A stretch of DNA of 64,000 bases from Acanthopleuribacter pedis (GCF_017377855.1 NZ_JAFREP010000026.1:1-64000); one strand, 5' to 3'; positions 1 to 9,822 are shown, numbered from the stretch's first letter. Notes: a model not told the origin generated them from the letters alone. Made by a program: numbers and translations.

Positions 1-115
1 AGAAGGGTCGCGGGGCAAGGATAAGCGATGATCCGGCCAACCCCGCCGGGGTTGGCACACCGCGAAGCGGGGACCACCACTCATTTTAAACGTGAGCCGA
101 AGGCGAATTACCCCT

Positions 116-183
116 GGTTAGGCTGAAGGCCTTACGGATTTCAGCCCTGGGTAAACGGTTGTGGAACAACCGTTTACCCAGGG
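116..183 (+). repeat. two-hairpin dispersed repeat, copy 1
   Basis: A small hairpin (GGTTAGG..GCCTTAC) is followed by the linker GGATTTCAGCC and an 18-bp perfect inverted repeat: CCCTGGGTAAACGGTTGT at 145-162 and its complement at 166-183, with a 3-nt loop. The linker and order of parts match copies at 62291-62410 and 62691-62813, while the stem sequence differs. It is therefore a structure-conserved repeat family. Confidence 0.7.
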
Positions 184-367
184 GCCCCGGGAGTTCCCGT
201 CGTGTAGGCCGCCAAAGGCGCCGGCACCAGAACGACCATTTTTAACCCTGGTCATTCCTTGCCCCTCGGTGCATCCGCCCTGTTGGGATGGTCCCCGTGG
301 GGTTGGTAATTCGTGACGTTTCGGGTGTCGGCCCCGTCAGGGCCTTCCCGTTCGTGAACGCCATAGA

Positions 368-404
368 CCCAGGGTGCGACCATTTTCAATGGTCGTACCC
401 TGGG
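368..404. repeat. 17-bp inverted repeat
   Basis: CCCAGGGTGCGACCATT at 368-384 pairs with 388-404 with one mismatch and a 3-nt loop. It has the same CCCAGGG/CCCTGGG ends as the hairpin at 145-183, so it is probably a relative of that repeat family. Confidence 0.6.
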
Positions 405-508
405 CTAAATTATGGCACCCTGCTAGGGTGCGTTCAGTGTGGCCGGGCTTTGCCCGGCGTTTATTCAAAGCATGGTCCATGGATACGGTGGCGCGGCCCG
501 CTCCGGGG

Positions 509-731
509 CACGCCGGATCAGGTCCCACCCGAAGCGGGGTCACGCCGGATCAGGTCCCACCCGAGGCCGGCTCACACCCAATCAGGTCCCACCCGAAGCG
601 GGGTCACGCCGGATCAGGTCCCACCCGAAGGGGGTTCACGCCGGATCAGGTCCCGCCGAAGGGGGTTCACGCCGGAGCAGCCCTCAGCCGAGGCCGGCTC
701 ACACCCAATCAGGCCCCATCCGAAGGGCGCC
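509..731. repeat. 32-bp tandem repeat, about seven copies
   Basis: Unit starts are 509, 541, 573, 605, 637, 668 and 700. All units are 32 bp except the fifth, which is 31 bp. The core is CGGATCAGGTCCCACCCGAA. Units 2 and 6 carry a GAGGCCGGCT variant tail, and units 3 and 7 a CACACCCAAT variant head, so pairs of units seem to have been duplicated together. The unit is not a multiple of three and there are no spacers, so it is neither a protein repeat nor a CRISPR array. Confidence 0.8.
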
Positions 732-797
732 GCAAGTCAGAGGCCGTTGTGGGACGTACCTGATCGGGTGGGGCCACCATTGATCCGGCGTTACCGC

Positions 798-1544
798 CTA
801 ACGGAACAGGGTCGGTAACAAGGGGACAAAACACCAATCGATGTTCCAGCGCGCGTCCCTTGGCCGGATCGCCTGGGCCAAGGCGACCCAGCTAAATAGT
901 TGCCACGGACCGTTGCCAACCCAAAAACCCAGCGCCGCCGCAACCGAAGTGAATCGCGCGGCGGGAATAAGCCACCGCGGCGGCATGTCCCCGCCCGAGG
1001 TAAGCTGATTGGCGCGGTCACGGGCGAAATCACCATGGCTTGCCCAGGCGAAATTGCCAAAACCCATTAGCAGGAACGGTGGCCACATCCAGAGCGTCGA
1101 ACCGGGGTGATTCAGCAACGCGACCGCGGCGAAACACAAGGCACCGAGCCCTTCTTTTCCCCCGGGAAACAACCGGAACCGTCCGAGTGTCACCGCGCAA
1201 TACAACAACCCACCCAGAACCAGCCAACCGACCCAGATCACATCATTGACGTGAATCCGCGGTGCAACAGCCAAGCCGCCCGCGCCGATCAGCACCATCA
1301 TTGCCGCGTTAAGCCGGGCCGGCGCGTGGTGGCGTGGTGCGGTGACCCGTTGGTGGCGGCGTTCGAGGAAACGATCCAAGCCGTAAAGGGCCAGAGTCCC
1401 GGTGAAGGCCAACACCGCGGCGGGGTCCAGGCGCTCGTCCCCGATGAGTGCCGCGGTTTCCATTCGCGCCAACACCATCACCGTTGCGGGCCAGAGCCCC
1501 CAACATTGTAAGCCGTGGCGAAGGGTGGGGGGTGAGTGAGCCAC
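798..1544 (-). CDS. UbiA-like integral membrane protein
   Basis: The predicted protein of about 248 residues is strongly hydrophobic, with some six to eight membrane segments. An early motif, LYGLDRFLERRHQRVTAP, resembles the first Asp-containing loop of UbiA-superfamily prenyltransferase-like proteins (pattern Y.xDR....D..R.T.P), and a second polar loop has HGDFARDR. I infer a UbiA-like fold but not a substrate. An upstream GTG at 1589 lies inside the terminator hairpin of the preceding gene. I prefer GTG at 1544 because GGAAGGA sits about nine bases ahead of it. It is the last gene of a minus-strand run. Confidence 0.5.
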   Translation of the reverse strand: MAHSPPTLRHGLQCWGLWPATVMVLARMETAALIGDERLDPAAVLAFTGTLALYGLDRFLERRHQRVTAPRHHAPARLNAAMMVLIGAGGLAVAPRIHVNDVIWVGWLVLGGLLYCAVTLGRFRLFPGGKEGLGALCFAAVALLNHPGSTLWMWPPFLLMGFGNFAWASHGDFARDRANQLTSGGDMPPRWLIPAARFTSVAAALGFWVGNGPWQLFSWVALAQAIRPRDARWNIDWCFVPLLPTLFR

Positions 1545-1570
1545 CGTGTTCGGTCCTTCCGCGCGTAAAA

Positions 1571-1609
1571 GCGAAAAAACCCGCCTCACGCCGAGGCGCG
1601 AGGCGGGTT
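1571..1609 (-). terminator. rho-independent terminator of the GAF gene
   Basis: AACCCGCCTC at 1578-1587 pairs with GAGGCGGGTT at 1600-1609. Read on the minus strand, the stem is followed by a T-run (the A-run at 1574-1579). It lies just after the GAF-protein stop codon. Confidence 0.75.
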
Positions 1610-1631
1610 TGGTGATTGGTTCGGGGCGGCC

Positions 1632-2711
1632 TTAGAAGGGCAGGGGGCCCAGGCTGCCGGCGTCGCCGTTGCCCAACTGACGAATCAACTCTTCTTTGAA
1701 GTAGTTGGGTGAGTTGGGCGTCAACAGGTTGGAAACCCGTTCTTGATAGTGTTTGAAGCTGCGGTCGATATCGTCCTTCAAGCGGCTGTAGAGGTCGCCG
1801 GAGCGCTGTGCGGCGCTGACCGCTTCCTCGTTGTAGAGCTTGAGATCGGAAACCAAAACACGCGCCACGCGTTTGGCCTTTTTGATGCTGGGATCCTCGG
1901 CCGGTGCGGCGGCTGCCGGTGCCGGTGCGGGTGCCGCGGGTTGTGGCGGGGGCGTGGGCGCGGCGACGGGCTGCGGTGGCGGGGTGGGTGCGGCGGCCGG
2001 TGCCGGTTTGGGCGGAGCCGGTGCCGGTTTGGGTGGCGCGGGCGCGGGTGCCGCGGCGCGGGCAGGTGCACCGCCCTCACGGGGTTGCTTAATTTTGCTG
2101 GTGATCAGGGTGAGCTCCTGACCGGCCAGGTAGGTTAAAACCTCGGTTACCTGGTGGCCCTGAAGGTTGGCGTCCGAGCCGGAATCGCCGTACAAGACCG
2201 CGGCGACCTTTTCTTTGACCCGCAGCGGGAAGAAACACGATTTGAGCGGGGTAAAGCCGTCGAAGGAACTGATCTCCTCGGACAGATCGGACAAATCGCT
2301 AAAATTGGCAATGAGGGTTTTGGACTGGTTAATCACGCGGGTCAGCTCGGGGTAGTGGTCGATCTGCCACTTCACCCGCTTCATACGCGATGCCATGAAA
2401 TCACCGTCAAAACCGCGGCCGGCCCAGCCGTGTACGTTGTTGCCTTTGCGGATCAACAAAATCACGCGTGGCAGAAACTTGCCCGCGGCGTCCACAAGGT
2501 TGTTCAGCACATCGACTTGGCTGTACGAATCGGCGAAGGCATGGACGTGGTCCAGCAGGGTTTGGCTGTCGGTGTCGCCACCGCCGCCGCCGGTGGGCAC
2601 GTTGTGAAATTGCTGGAGCTCATTGGTGAGTTCTTGGCCCACCTGTGCCAATTTTTCCTGAACGCTTCTCTGTACTTGTTGGATCAGTCCCGTGAGTTGA
2701 TCATCAGCCAT
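1632..2711 (-). CDS. GAF-like domain protein with Pro/Ala-rich linker
   Basis: The protein (about 359 residues) has an N-terminal helical stretch with an acidic/Gly linker, then a GAF-like sensory domain at about 65-205 (FLPRVILLIRKGNNVHGWAGRGF and later KSCFFPLRVKEKVAAVLYGD). A Pro/Ala-rich linker of about 70 residues follows, then a C-terminal helical segment (KKAKRVARVLVSDLKLYNEE.., DLYSRLKDDIDRSFKHYQERV). From memory, similar C-terminal segments occur on GAF and signalling proteins of Acidobacteria. The role is probably cytoplasmic sensing or scaffolding; the ligand is unknown. ATG at 2711 (MADDQL) is chosen because GAGG lies five bases upstream; ATGs a few codons earlier are possible. 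Confidence 0.65.
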   Translation of the reverse strand: MADDQLTGLIQQVQRSVQEKLAQVGQELTNELQQFHNVPTGGGGGDTDSQTLLDHVHAFADSYSQVDVLNNLVDAAGKFLPRVILLIRKGNNVHGWAGRGFDGDFMASRMKRVKWQIDHYPELTRVINQSKTLIANFSDLSDLSEEISSFDGFTPLKSCFFPLRVKEKVAAVLYGDSGSDANLQGHQVTEVLTYLAGQELTLITSKIKQPREGGAPARAAAPAPAPPKPAPAPPKPAPAAAPTPPPQPVAAPTPPPQPAAPAPAPAAAAPAEDPSIKKAKRVARVLVSDLKLYNEEAVSAAQRSGDLYSRLKDDIDRSFKHYQERVSNLLTPNSPNYFKEELIRQLGNGDAGSLGPLPF

Positions 2712-3101
2712 GCCTACCTCACTCATTGCTTTCATGTAGTTTGTGGGATGGGAAACTTAAAGTTGTCCTCCATCATATAACCTGATCCTCAAAAAGGAAA
2801 GGCGCGGATTTTCAAAAGCTTGCGATTTGATCGAGATCAACTCACGACAAAAACCCGCCTCCGAGACGGCTGAAATCCATCGCCATTCCCAAGCCGGCCG
2901 AGCGAACCCTTGCACGGGCCGGCATCCGCCGGGAATCGGTGTTTCGTGCCCGCTTCCGTTGCAACCATCCGCTGCTTTTTATTATGATGGAGGGTCGCGA
3001 AGACGAAATGACCGTTTTCCCGGCCCGCTTCGCGCACCAAGATTCATCGCAAGGGACCTTGGCCGCGACACGCGGGCGAGTACCGAGTAAGGAACCTTTG
3101 T
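2712..3101. other. divergent intergenic region
   Basis: About 390 bp separate the divergent GAF and ttcA genes and should hold both promoters. I could not assign a specific promoter. AAGGA precedes the ttcA ATG by seven bases. Confidence 0.5.
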
Positions 3102-3932
3102 ATGACCTCCCTGACGGAAGCCGAAGCCAAAAAACTCAAAAAGCGTCTGTTGCGCCATGTTGGCAAAGCCATTCAAGACTTCAATATGATTGAGGACGGC
3201 GACCACGTGATGGTCTGTGTTTCCGGGGGCAAGGATTCCTACGGCATGCTCGACCTCTTGCTCGAACTGCAGCGCAAGGCGCCGATCCAATTCACCATCA
3301 CCGCGGTGAACCTGGACCAAGGCCAGCCGGGTTTTCCCAAACACATTTTGCCCGAATACCTGGACGCCCTCGGCGTGGCCCACAAAATCGTCACCGAGGA
3401 TACCTACAGCATCGTCAAGCGGGTGATCCCCGAGGGCAAAACCACCTGCTCGTTGTGTTCCCGTTTGCGGCGCGGCATTCTCTACCGCGTGGCCGACGAA
3501 ATCGGCGCCACCAAACTTGCCCTGGGCCACCACCGCGACGACTTGATGGAAACCCTGTTCCTCAACATGTTCTACAACGGTCAACTCAAAGCGATGCCGC
3601 CCAAATTACTCAGCGACAACGGCGGTCACATTCTCATCCGGCCGCTGGCTTATGCGCCCGAAAAAGATTTGGCCAAGTGGGCCGAACACCGCGCCTTTCC
3701 CATCATCCCCTGCGATTTGTGCGGCAGCCAGGAGAACCTCAAGCGCAAACAGGTGAAACGGATGCTGCAGGCATGGGAGCAGGAATCACCGGGCCGCCTT
3801 GACGTCATTTTCGCCAGCCTTCAAAGTGTGAAACCCTCACATCTTGCCGACCCGGAGCGTTTTGATTTCCAAAACCTCAAAACCAAACCCCGCGAGGCCG
3901 AACTGCCCTTTTTAGCGCCGATGGAAGTCTGA
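3102..3932 (+). CDS. ttcA: tRNA 2-thiocytidine biosynthesis protein TtcA
   Basis: The 276-residue protein matches TtcA, which thiolates cytidine 32 of tRNA using ATP and an iron-sulfur cluster. Visible features are the PP-loop SGGKDS at about 41-46, the [10 protein letters not shown] motif (CxxC, about 112-121) that in this family ligates the Fe-S cluster, [13 protein letters not shown], and a later CDLCGSQ. Length is normal for the short TtcA form. AAGGA lies seven bases before the ATG. It stands alone and is divergent from the GAF gene. Confidence 0.95.
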   Translation: MTSLTEAEAKKLKKRLLRHVGKAIQDFNMIEDGDHVMVCVSGGKDSYGMLDLLLELQRKAPIQFTITAVNLDQGQPGFPKHILPEYLDALGVAHKIVTEDTYSIVKRVIPEGKTTCSLCSRLRRGILYRVADEIGATKLALGHHRDDLMETLFLNMFYNGQLKAMPPKLLSDNGGHILIRPLAYAPEKDLAKWAEHRAFPIIPCDLCGSQENLKRKQVKRMLQAWEQESPGRLDVIFASLQSVKPSHLADPERFDFQNLKTKPREAELPFLAPMEV

Positions 3933-4596
3933 GCCGTGCGGTTGACCAAACCGCTTCTTTTTCGCGGTTTCGCGCACGATAAATAAATGCCGAGGCTCTT
4001 GGGTGCGCTATTTCTGCATTCATGGAATCACGGCTGTTTTGGTTCAGTGCCTGCTGGGCCGGTGACCTTATCCTGTGCCTTGGCTGGGGGGATAAAGATT
4101 GAATGGCACCATTCAGGGCGGTGATTCTGTTTTCACGCGATGCGATTGAGGACGGAAGCGGTTGGGATGATGTAAAGTGGTTCCCTTCATTTCGTTAAAA
4201 AGCGAAACGGGATGGGACCACTGTTGGGCGACGGTGTCGGCATGCGTTACCCGTGCTTCGCCGTGCCGGGGGGAGGATGACGGTGATCACTGTTGAGACC
4301 AAAGCGCCATCCATTAAAGAAACGGCCCTTCGGTGGGAAACGAGTAAGACGGTTCACTTAGCCTAATTGGGTGAGGATGTACTGTAAAAAAACCGTTAAA
4401 AGAATGTTTGGAATCGTATGTGGTTGAACGACTCCCTCATTGAAAATTAGCAGAAAAATCACAAAGTGTTGTATTTGGAGCCTCTTAACAAAAGGCTAAC
4501 AAAGGTCTCATTGAGCTTGCATATTCCATCTCTAGGCTTGCGGTCGCCGGTGCGAATTTTTCCCAAGTGGAATCTGTGTATATCTGAGGATGGAAG
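3933..4596. other. long leader/intergenic region before TonB receptor
   Basis: About 660 bp without a credible gene. A weak stem (AACCGC..GCGGTT near 3947-3971) follows ttcA. The rest becomes AT-richer toward the receptor start, as expected for a promoter and 5' UTR. I looked for a cobalamin-riboswitch box and found none. Confidence 0.4.
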
Positions 4597-7467
4597 ATGA
4601 TGAACTACAAGGCCAAAGTTGCCTTACTTATTTGGCTCCTTGCCGCGGCTGGATTGTCCGCGCAGGATGCCGGTGTCATTTCCGGCACCGTGTTTGATAA
4701 AGATCAGGGCGGCGAACTGCCCACAGCCTCGGTTCGTGTTGATGGTACGGACCGCGTGGTATTCGCCGACGTGAATGGTTTCTACAAAATTGCCGGTCTT
4801 GCACCCGGTACCTACTCCTTAACCGCCGAGTTCGCGGGTTTTACCCCACAGACCGTCGAACAAATTGAGGTTGCTTCCGGCACCGTAACCGTCAATTTCG
4901 AACTGGGTCAGAACGCGCTGCAAGAAGAAATCAAGGTCGTCTACAAAGTTGAAGAAAACAACGCAATTCACGTATTGAACGAGCGTAAAAACTCCGCCAA
5001 CGTGAGTGACGGCATCAGTGCTGAAGAAATCAGCCGTTCCGGTGGTAGCGACGCCGCCGACGCCCTCAAAAAAGTAACCGGCGCCTCGATTGTCGGCGGC
5101 AAACACGTGTTTGTGCGCGGTCTTGGTGATCGTTATGTGAGCACCCAATTGAACGGCGTGGAAATGCCCACCGCCGATCCCGACGTTAAATCGTTCCAGG
5201 CGGACTTGTTACCCGCCAACATCTTGGACAACGTCGTTACCCTGAAAACCTTCACCCCCGACAAGCCCGGCAACTTCTCCGGGGGGATCATTGATGTCGG
5301 TACCAAAGCCTACCCGCCCAACTTCACTTACTCCTTGAGCTACGGCTCCAGTTACCAAGACGGTTCTACCTTTAGCGACGATTACCTGAATTATGGTACC
5401 AGCGGGAGCGATTGGATCGGCATGGACGACGGTTTGCGCGAACTTCCTTCTGAATTGGAAGGCGGTAACGTTTCCATTCCCAACCCGATCGCCGCGCGTA
5501 GCGACCAAGCCCTGGCCGAACATTTGGATCGTGTATCCAATGCCTTCGAACCGGTGATGGGTCACACCGCCGGCAAAGCCCCGCTCAACCAAAACTTGGC
5601 TTTTTCACTGGGTAACCAATTGGAATTTTCCAACGACCGTCGTTTGGGTTTTCTCGGAAGCTTGACCTACGGCCGTAAGCGCACCTATTACGATGACTGG
5701 ACCAAAGCACGTTGGAAGTTGACCTCCACCCCGGGCGAAGCTGAGAGCCTGGTCAACCAATCCGAATTCGATTCCGAGCAGGGTAAAGACAAAGTGAACT
5801 GGGGCGCCCTGCTGACCGGTAACTATGTGTTCGGCAACCACGAAATCGGGACCACCGTCGTCTACACCCAGGGTGGCGAAAGCACCTCCGAATACTACCT
5901 GGGTCAATGGCCCGAGCAGTTCTCTTCTGAAAACGCCTTCCTGGAATCGCGTTTGCTGAAGTACACCGAGCGCAACCTGGCTTCTTTCCAGTTGCGCGGT
6001 GAGCACGCCTTCCCCGACGCCGGCGAACTGTTGGTGAAATGGACGGGTGCCGTGTCCAGCACCGAGCTGGACGAACCCGATACCCGGATCTTCACCTCAA
6101 ACTTCTCGCGTCAAACCATTAACGGGGAAGAGCGCGTGTTGCACAGCATCACCCCTTCGATCTACAACCGTCCCACCCGTTACTTCCGCGGCTTGACCGA
6201 AGACGGCACCAACTTCAACGTGGACGTTACCAAACCGGTTGAACTCTGGAACGGCCGTCGCGCCAAAATCTCCGCCGGTTTGGCTTACGACAAAAAAGAG
6301 CGTGACTTTAACGAACTGCGCTATGAGTACTTCAGCTCTTCCAGCATTCGTTATGAAGGGGATCCCAACGCGTTTTTCGCACCGGAAAACGTCGGCATCA
6401 TCGGGTTCGACGAACAACGCGGCCGGTACATCTTCGGTAACGTGATTCAGCTTTCGGATAACCCGCGCGGCGGCGACTACACCGGTGACCAAGAAATCAC
6501 CGCGTACTACCTGATGGGCGAATTGCCCCTTACCGAAAAGCTGCGCATCATCACCGGGCTTCGCTATGAGTCAACCGACATGGAAGTCTCCAACGGCACC
6601 ACGGTGGGGGGTTTGGACGAAAACGACGCGTTGCCCTCGTTCCACGTCATCTACAAATTGACCCCCGACCAAAACTTCCGTTTCTCCTACGGTCGCACGC
6701 TGGCGCGCCCCAACTTCCGCGAGAAGGCGCCTTATTCCAGCTTTGACTTCATCGCCGACGGCATTTACGCCGGTAACCCTGACTTGGAACGCACCCTGAT
6801 CGACAACTTCGATTTCCGCTGGGAGAAATTCCTCAGCGGTGGCGAGTTGTTGGCCGCCAGTGCCTTCTACAAAGAGTTTGAAAACCCCATTGAACGTGCC
6901 TACAACCTGCGCTTTGCTTCTGAATTCGGCGAGGTAACCTACCTCAACGTCGGCGAGGCCACCGTTTACGGTATTGAGTTGGAAGCACGCAAAGGCATCA
7001 CGCCCAATGACGCGATCAATCGCTTCAGCGTGGGTGGCAACATCACCTTGATCGAATCCATCGTCGATATCCCGCCCGAGGAACTCGAGTTCCTGCGTTT
7101 GCGCGACCCCGACGCCGACGACACCCGTACCCTGCAGGGTCAGTCGCCTTACCTGATTAACCTCAGCCTCAACTACGACAACATCGACACCGAAACCGCC
7201 GCCTCGTTGTTTTACAACGTCTTTGGCGAACGCCTCGACCAGGTTGGTATCGGTGGTGCCCCGGATGCCAAGGAACAACCGCGCGGTTTGCTTGATTTCA
7301 TTTTCTCGCAATCCTTGGGCCGTGGGCTGAAGTTGAAGTTCAGCGCCAAGAACTTGCTCGACGACGAAATCGAAGTGGTTCAAGAGTTCAAAGGCCAAGA
7401 ATACATTCAGTCCAGTTACCAAACTGGGCAGTCCTACTCCCTCAGCTTGAGCTTCAAGCCTGAGTAA
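4597..7467 (+). CDS. TonB-dependent outer-membrane receptor
   Basis: This 956-residue protein has a signal peptide (about 1-22, ending LSAQ), a carboxypeptidase-regulatory-like domain (about 28-105: GVISGTVFDKDQGG, GFYKIAGLAPGTYSL), a plug domain (about 130-245: VFVRGLGDRYVSTQLNGVEM, GGIIDVGT) and a C-terminal beta-barrel. It would import a large or scarce nutrient across the outer membrane with TonB energy; the substrate cannot be read from sequence. GAGG sits eight bases ahead of the first of two consecutive ATGs. A strong terminator follows, then a secreted beta-helix-like protein that is probably its partner. Confidence 0.9.
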   Translation: MMNYKAKVALLIWLLAAAGLSAQDAGVISGTVFDKDQGGELPTASVRVDGTDRVVFADVNGFYKIAGLAPGTYSLTAEFAGFTPQTVEQIEVASGTVTVNFELGQNALQEEIKVVYKVEENNAIHVLNERKNSANVSDGISAEEISRSGGSDAADALKKVTGASIVGGKHVFVRGLGDRYVSTQLNGVEMPTADPDVKSFQADLLPANILDNVVTLKTFTPDKPGNFSGGIIDVGTKAYPPNFTYSLSYGSSYQDGSTFSDDYLNYGTSGSDWIGMDDGLRELPSELEGGNVSIPNPIAARSDQALAEHLDRVSNAFEPVMGHTAGKAPLNQNLAFSLGNQLEFSNDRRLGFLGSLTYGRKRTYYDDWTKARWKLTSTPGEAESLVNQSEFDSEQGKDKVNWGALLTGNYVFGNHEIGTTVVYTQGGESTSEYYLGQWPEQFSSENAFLESRLLKYTERNLASFQLRGEHAFPDAGELLVKWTGAVSSTELDEPDTRIFTSNFSRQTINGEERVLHSITPSIYNRPTRYFRGLTEDGTNFNVDVTKPVELWNGRRAKISAGLAYDKKERDFNELRYEYFSSSSIRYEGDPNAFFAPENVGIIGFDEQRGRYIFGNVIQLSDNPRGGDYTGDQEITAYYLMGELPLTEKLRIITGLRYESTDMEVSNGTTVGGLDENDALPSFHVIYKLTPDQNFRFSYGRTLARPNFREKAPYSSFDFIADGIYAGNPDLERTLIDNFDFRWEKFLSGGELLAASAFYKEFENPIERAYNLRFASEFGEVTYLNVGEATVYGIELEARKGITPNDAINRFSVGGNITLIESIVDIPPEELEFLRLRDPDADDTRTLQGQSPYLINLSLNYDNIDTETAASLFYNVFGERLDQVGIGGAPDAKEQPRGLLDFIFSQSLGRGLKLKFSAKNLLDDEIEVVQEFKGQEYIQSSYQTGQSYSLSLSFKPE

Positions 7468-7476
7468 ACCGATCAC

Positions 7477-7505
7477 CGGGCCGTGTTCGTACGGCCCGTT
7501 TTTCG
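7477..7505 (+). terminator. rho-independent terminator
   Basis: CGGGCCGT at 7477-7484 pairs with ACGGCCCG at 7491-7498 around a 6-nt loop and is followed by a T-run. It directly follows the TonB receptor stop. Confidence 0.85.
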
Positions 7506-7778
7506 AGGCTCCCCGGCGCTTTTCGTTGAGCCGGGAGGGTTTTGGAAAATCGCTTGTGGTTCATGGTGCGCATCGCGCACCGGCCCGGAACCGCGGAGCA
7601 GTTTAAGGGCGACGTCCAGCGTCGTCCGCGGGTCAGCCTTTCGTGTAACGCTTTTTCCCCTTAAAAAACGGCCGTCGTTTCCCATCAGGGAGACGCATGA
7701 CAAGACGTGGGTTGCACCGCGACGGGATTCCTATGTCTTGACGCCGACTATTACCCCATATCCTCAAAGGAGAGATTC

Positions 7779-9758
7779 GTGTCAACTAAACTAACCCTAT
7801 GGTTCATGTTGTGTGTATTGCCTTTCGCCGTGATGGCGCAAACCGTTATCAACGACGATACGATTGGTCCCGGTCAAGAAGTTACTCTGGCAGCCGGTGA
7901 GTACACCCTTTCCGGTTTGGTTTTTGTTGAAGAAGGCGCTGTTTTGACCATCGAAGCAGGCGCGGTGTTTAAAGCCGAGCAAACGCAAGGTGAAAACACC
8001 TCTGCATTGATCGTTGCGCGCGGCGGTCGCATTGAAGCCAACGGTACCGCGGCAAACCCCATCATCTTCACCTCTGAATTGGACGATCTCAACGATCCTA
8101 ACGACCTCGGTCCCGAGGACCGCGGCCTGTGGGGCGGTATCATCCTTTTGGGTCGCGCAACCAACAACCGCGGCGTTGAAGGCCAAATCGAAGGGATTCC
8201 TTCTGACGAAGTACGCGGTGCTTACGGTGGCGACAACGATGCCGACAACTCCGGTACCATGCGTTACGTTTCCATCCGTCACGGTGGTTCCACCTTGGGT
8301 GCCGGTGATGAAATCAACGGCTTGACCTTCGGTTCCGTCGGTTCCGGTACCACCATCGAGTTCATCGAAGTTTACGCCAACTTCGACGATGGTTTCGAAT
8401 GGTTCGGCGGCACCGTCGGCACCAAAAACATCGTTGCTGCATACTGCGGCGACGACGCCTTCGACTACGACGAAGGCTGGCGCGGTAAGAACCAATTCTG
8501 GTTCGCTCTGTTGGGCAGCGACAACGCCGGCGCCGTTGGTGAGCACGACGGCGGTACCGTTCAAGAAACGGCCGAACCTTACTCGCGTCCCTACATCGTC
8601 AACGCCACCTACATCGGTCCCGGCATCTCCGCGACCCCTCAAGGTGACCGCGGCGAAGCCATCTACTTCCGCGACAACGCCGGTGGTATCTACATGAGCA
8701 GCATCGTCACCATGTACAACGGTGCCAACGGTGGTTTGGCTGTGAACGTTGAGGACATCGAAGGTCCCGATAGCCGCGAGCGTTTGGAAAACGGCGATCT
8801 GGCCCTGCGCAACAACATCTGGTGGCAGTTTGGCGCCGGTAACACCTTGGAAGAAATCGTTCCTCAAGACTTCGTGCGCGAGCACGTCGCCGCCAACAAC
8901 AACACCATCGAAAACCCCCAACTCGGTTTCATCGACCGCGGTCAAAGCGGCACCTTGGATCCGCGTCCCAGCCAAAACGGTCCCGCGGCTTACGGCGCGA
9001 CCCAACCTGCCGACGCCTTCTTCTCGCCCGTAGCTTACAAAGGTGCTTTCTCTCCCGTGGGTCCTCTGTGGACCGACGGCTGGACCGCGCTTTCCGCGAC
9101 CAACCACACCCGTTCCAAAGCCCGTTGGGTTGGCCACGTTACCGCGCTGGGTGCCGGCTTTAACACCAACCTGCACATGTCTAACAGCGGTTCCGCCGAC
9201 TACACCATGAACGTAACCCCTTACGGCGCCGACGGTTCTGCTTTGACCGCACGTACCGCCGACGTTCCCGCCGGTCAAACTGTTGTTGTTTCCAACAGCG
9301 ACTTCTTCGGTGGCGAAAACGTATCTCACTTCTTCGTTGATGGTTCTAACAAAGTTGCCGTTACCGCTTCTTACAGCGCCGACGTCGCCAACGCCGCCAA
9401 CGCTGAATTGAACGAAACCAGCAAAGCCTGGACCTTCTTCTCTTTCTACACCGCCGACAACAACCTCGTTTTCGACGGTGGCGCCTTCATCAACACCGGC
9501 GGTGCGCCTGCTGTTGTGACGGCTGTTCAGAAAGCCGCCGACGGTTCCGTTTTGGCTGCAGTAACCCTTTCCGACGGTATCCCTACCCTCAACAAAATGT
9601 TGGCCCTCTTCAACACCGACGCCGGTTTCGTAAACCAACCCGGTTCTTTGATTGAAGTAACCAGCTCCCAACCTCTGTCTGTTGTTTTGCTGCGCGGCAC
9701 CTACCCCGGTGTTGCGCCTGCTTACCTGTACGTCACCAATCCTAACCGCGCGTACTAA
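7779..9758 (+). CDS. secreted beta-helix-like protein paired with TonB receptor
   Basis: The 659-residue protein starts at GTG 7779, which has AAGGAG six to twelve bases upstream and gives a clean signal peptide ending VMAQ. An in-frame ATG at 7707 would add 24 unlikely residues. The central part (about 30-440) has TIEAGAVFKAE, RGLWGGIILLGRA, MRYVSIRHGG, GFEWFGGTVGTKN and DDAFDYDEGWRGKNQFW, typical of a family of right-handed beta-helix-like surface proteins that from memory are often next to TonB receptors in Bacteroidetes and marine Proteobacteria. A separate beta-rich C-terminal domain (about 460-659) follows. Pyrimidine-ending, uniform codon use suggests high expression. The biochemical role is unknown. 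Confidence 0.7.
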   Translation: MSTKLTLWFMLCVLPFAVMAQTVINDDTIGPGQEVTLAAGEYTLSGLVFVEEGAVLTIEAGAVFKAEQTQGENTSALIVARGGRIEANGTAANPIIFTSELDDLNDPNDLGPEDRGLWGGIILLGRATNNRGVEGQIEGIPSDEVRGAYGGDNDADNSGTMRYVSIRHGGSTLGAGDEINGLTFGSVGSGTTIEFIEVYANFDDGFEWFGGTVGTKNIVAAYCGDDAFDYDEGWRGKNQFWFALLGSDNAGAVGEHDGGTVQETAEPYSRPYIVNATYIGPGISATPQGDRGEAIYFRDNAGGIYMSSIVTMYNGANGGLAVNVEDIEGPDSRERLENGDLALRNNIWWQFGAGNTLEEIVPQDFVREHVAANNNTIENPQLGFIDRGQSGTLDPRPSQNGPAAYGATQPADAFFSPVAYKGAFSPVGPLWTDGWTALSATNHTRSKARWVGHVTALGAGFNTNLHMSNSGSADYTMNVTPYGADGSALTARTADVPAGQTVVVSNSDFFGGENVSHFFVDGSNKVAVTASYSADVANAANAELNETSKAWTFFSFYTADNNLVFDGGAFINTGGAPAVVTAVQKAADGSVLAAVTLSDGIPTLNKMLALFNTDAGFVNQPGSLIEVTSSQPLSVVLLRGTYPGVAPAYLYVTNPNRAY

Positions 9759-9822
9759 GCAAAACCCCATTCATTCAATTTTTTTCATCCTCATCCAGGA
9801 TTCATCCCCTGGATATACACTT

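Larger units (their letters stand above)
1..797. other. gene-free, hairpin-rich region
   Basis: I see no credible gene here. Several overlapping short open frames exist, but they run through repeats in multiple frames and match nothing I know. The stretch is packed with GC-rich palindromes, for example CCAACCCC/GGGGTTGG at 38-56, GCACCCT/AGGGTGC near 414-431 and CCGGGC/GCCCGG near 443-457, followed by a 32-bp tandem array. It looks like a repeat-accumulation zone. Confidence 0.6.

Noticed and set aside
509-731. CRISPR array
   Set aside because: The units are directly adjacent without unique spacers, and no cas genes are present in the window.
288-818. Overlapping open frames in the 32-bp repeat
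   Set aside because: The repeat unit is not a multiple of three, so all three frames show the same Pro/Arg-rich residues; there is no ribosome-binding site or family match.
3933-4596. Cobalamin riboswitch before the TonB receptor
   Set aside because: TonB receptors are often B12-regulated, but I could not find a B12-box or matching stems in the leader.
7797-9770. 657-codon open frame on the minus strand across the beta-helix-like gene
   Set aside because: It is an antisense shadow produced by the strongly biased codon use of the plus-strand gene; the translation is low-complexity (Val/Gly/Thr-rich) and matches no family.
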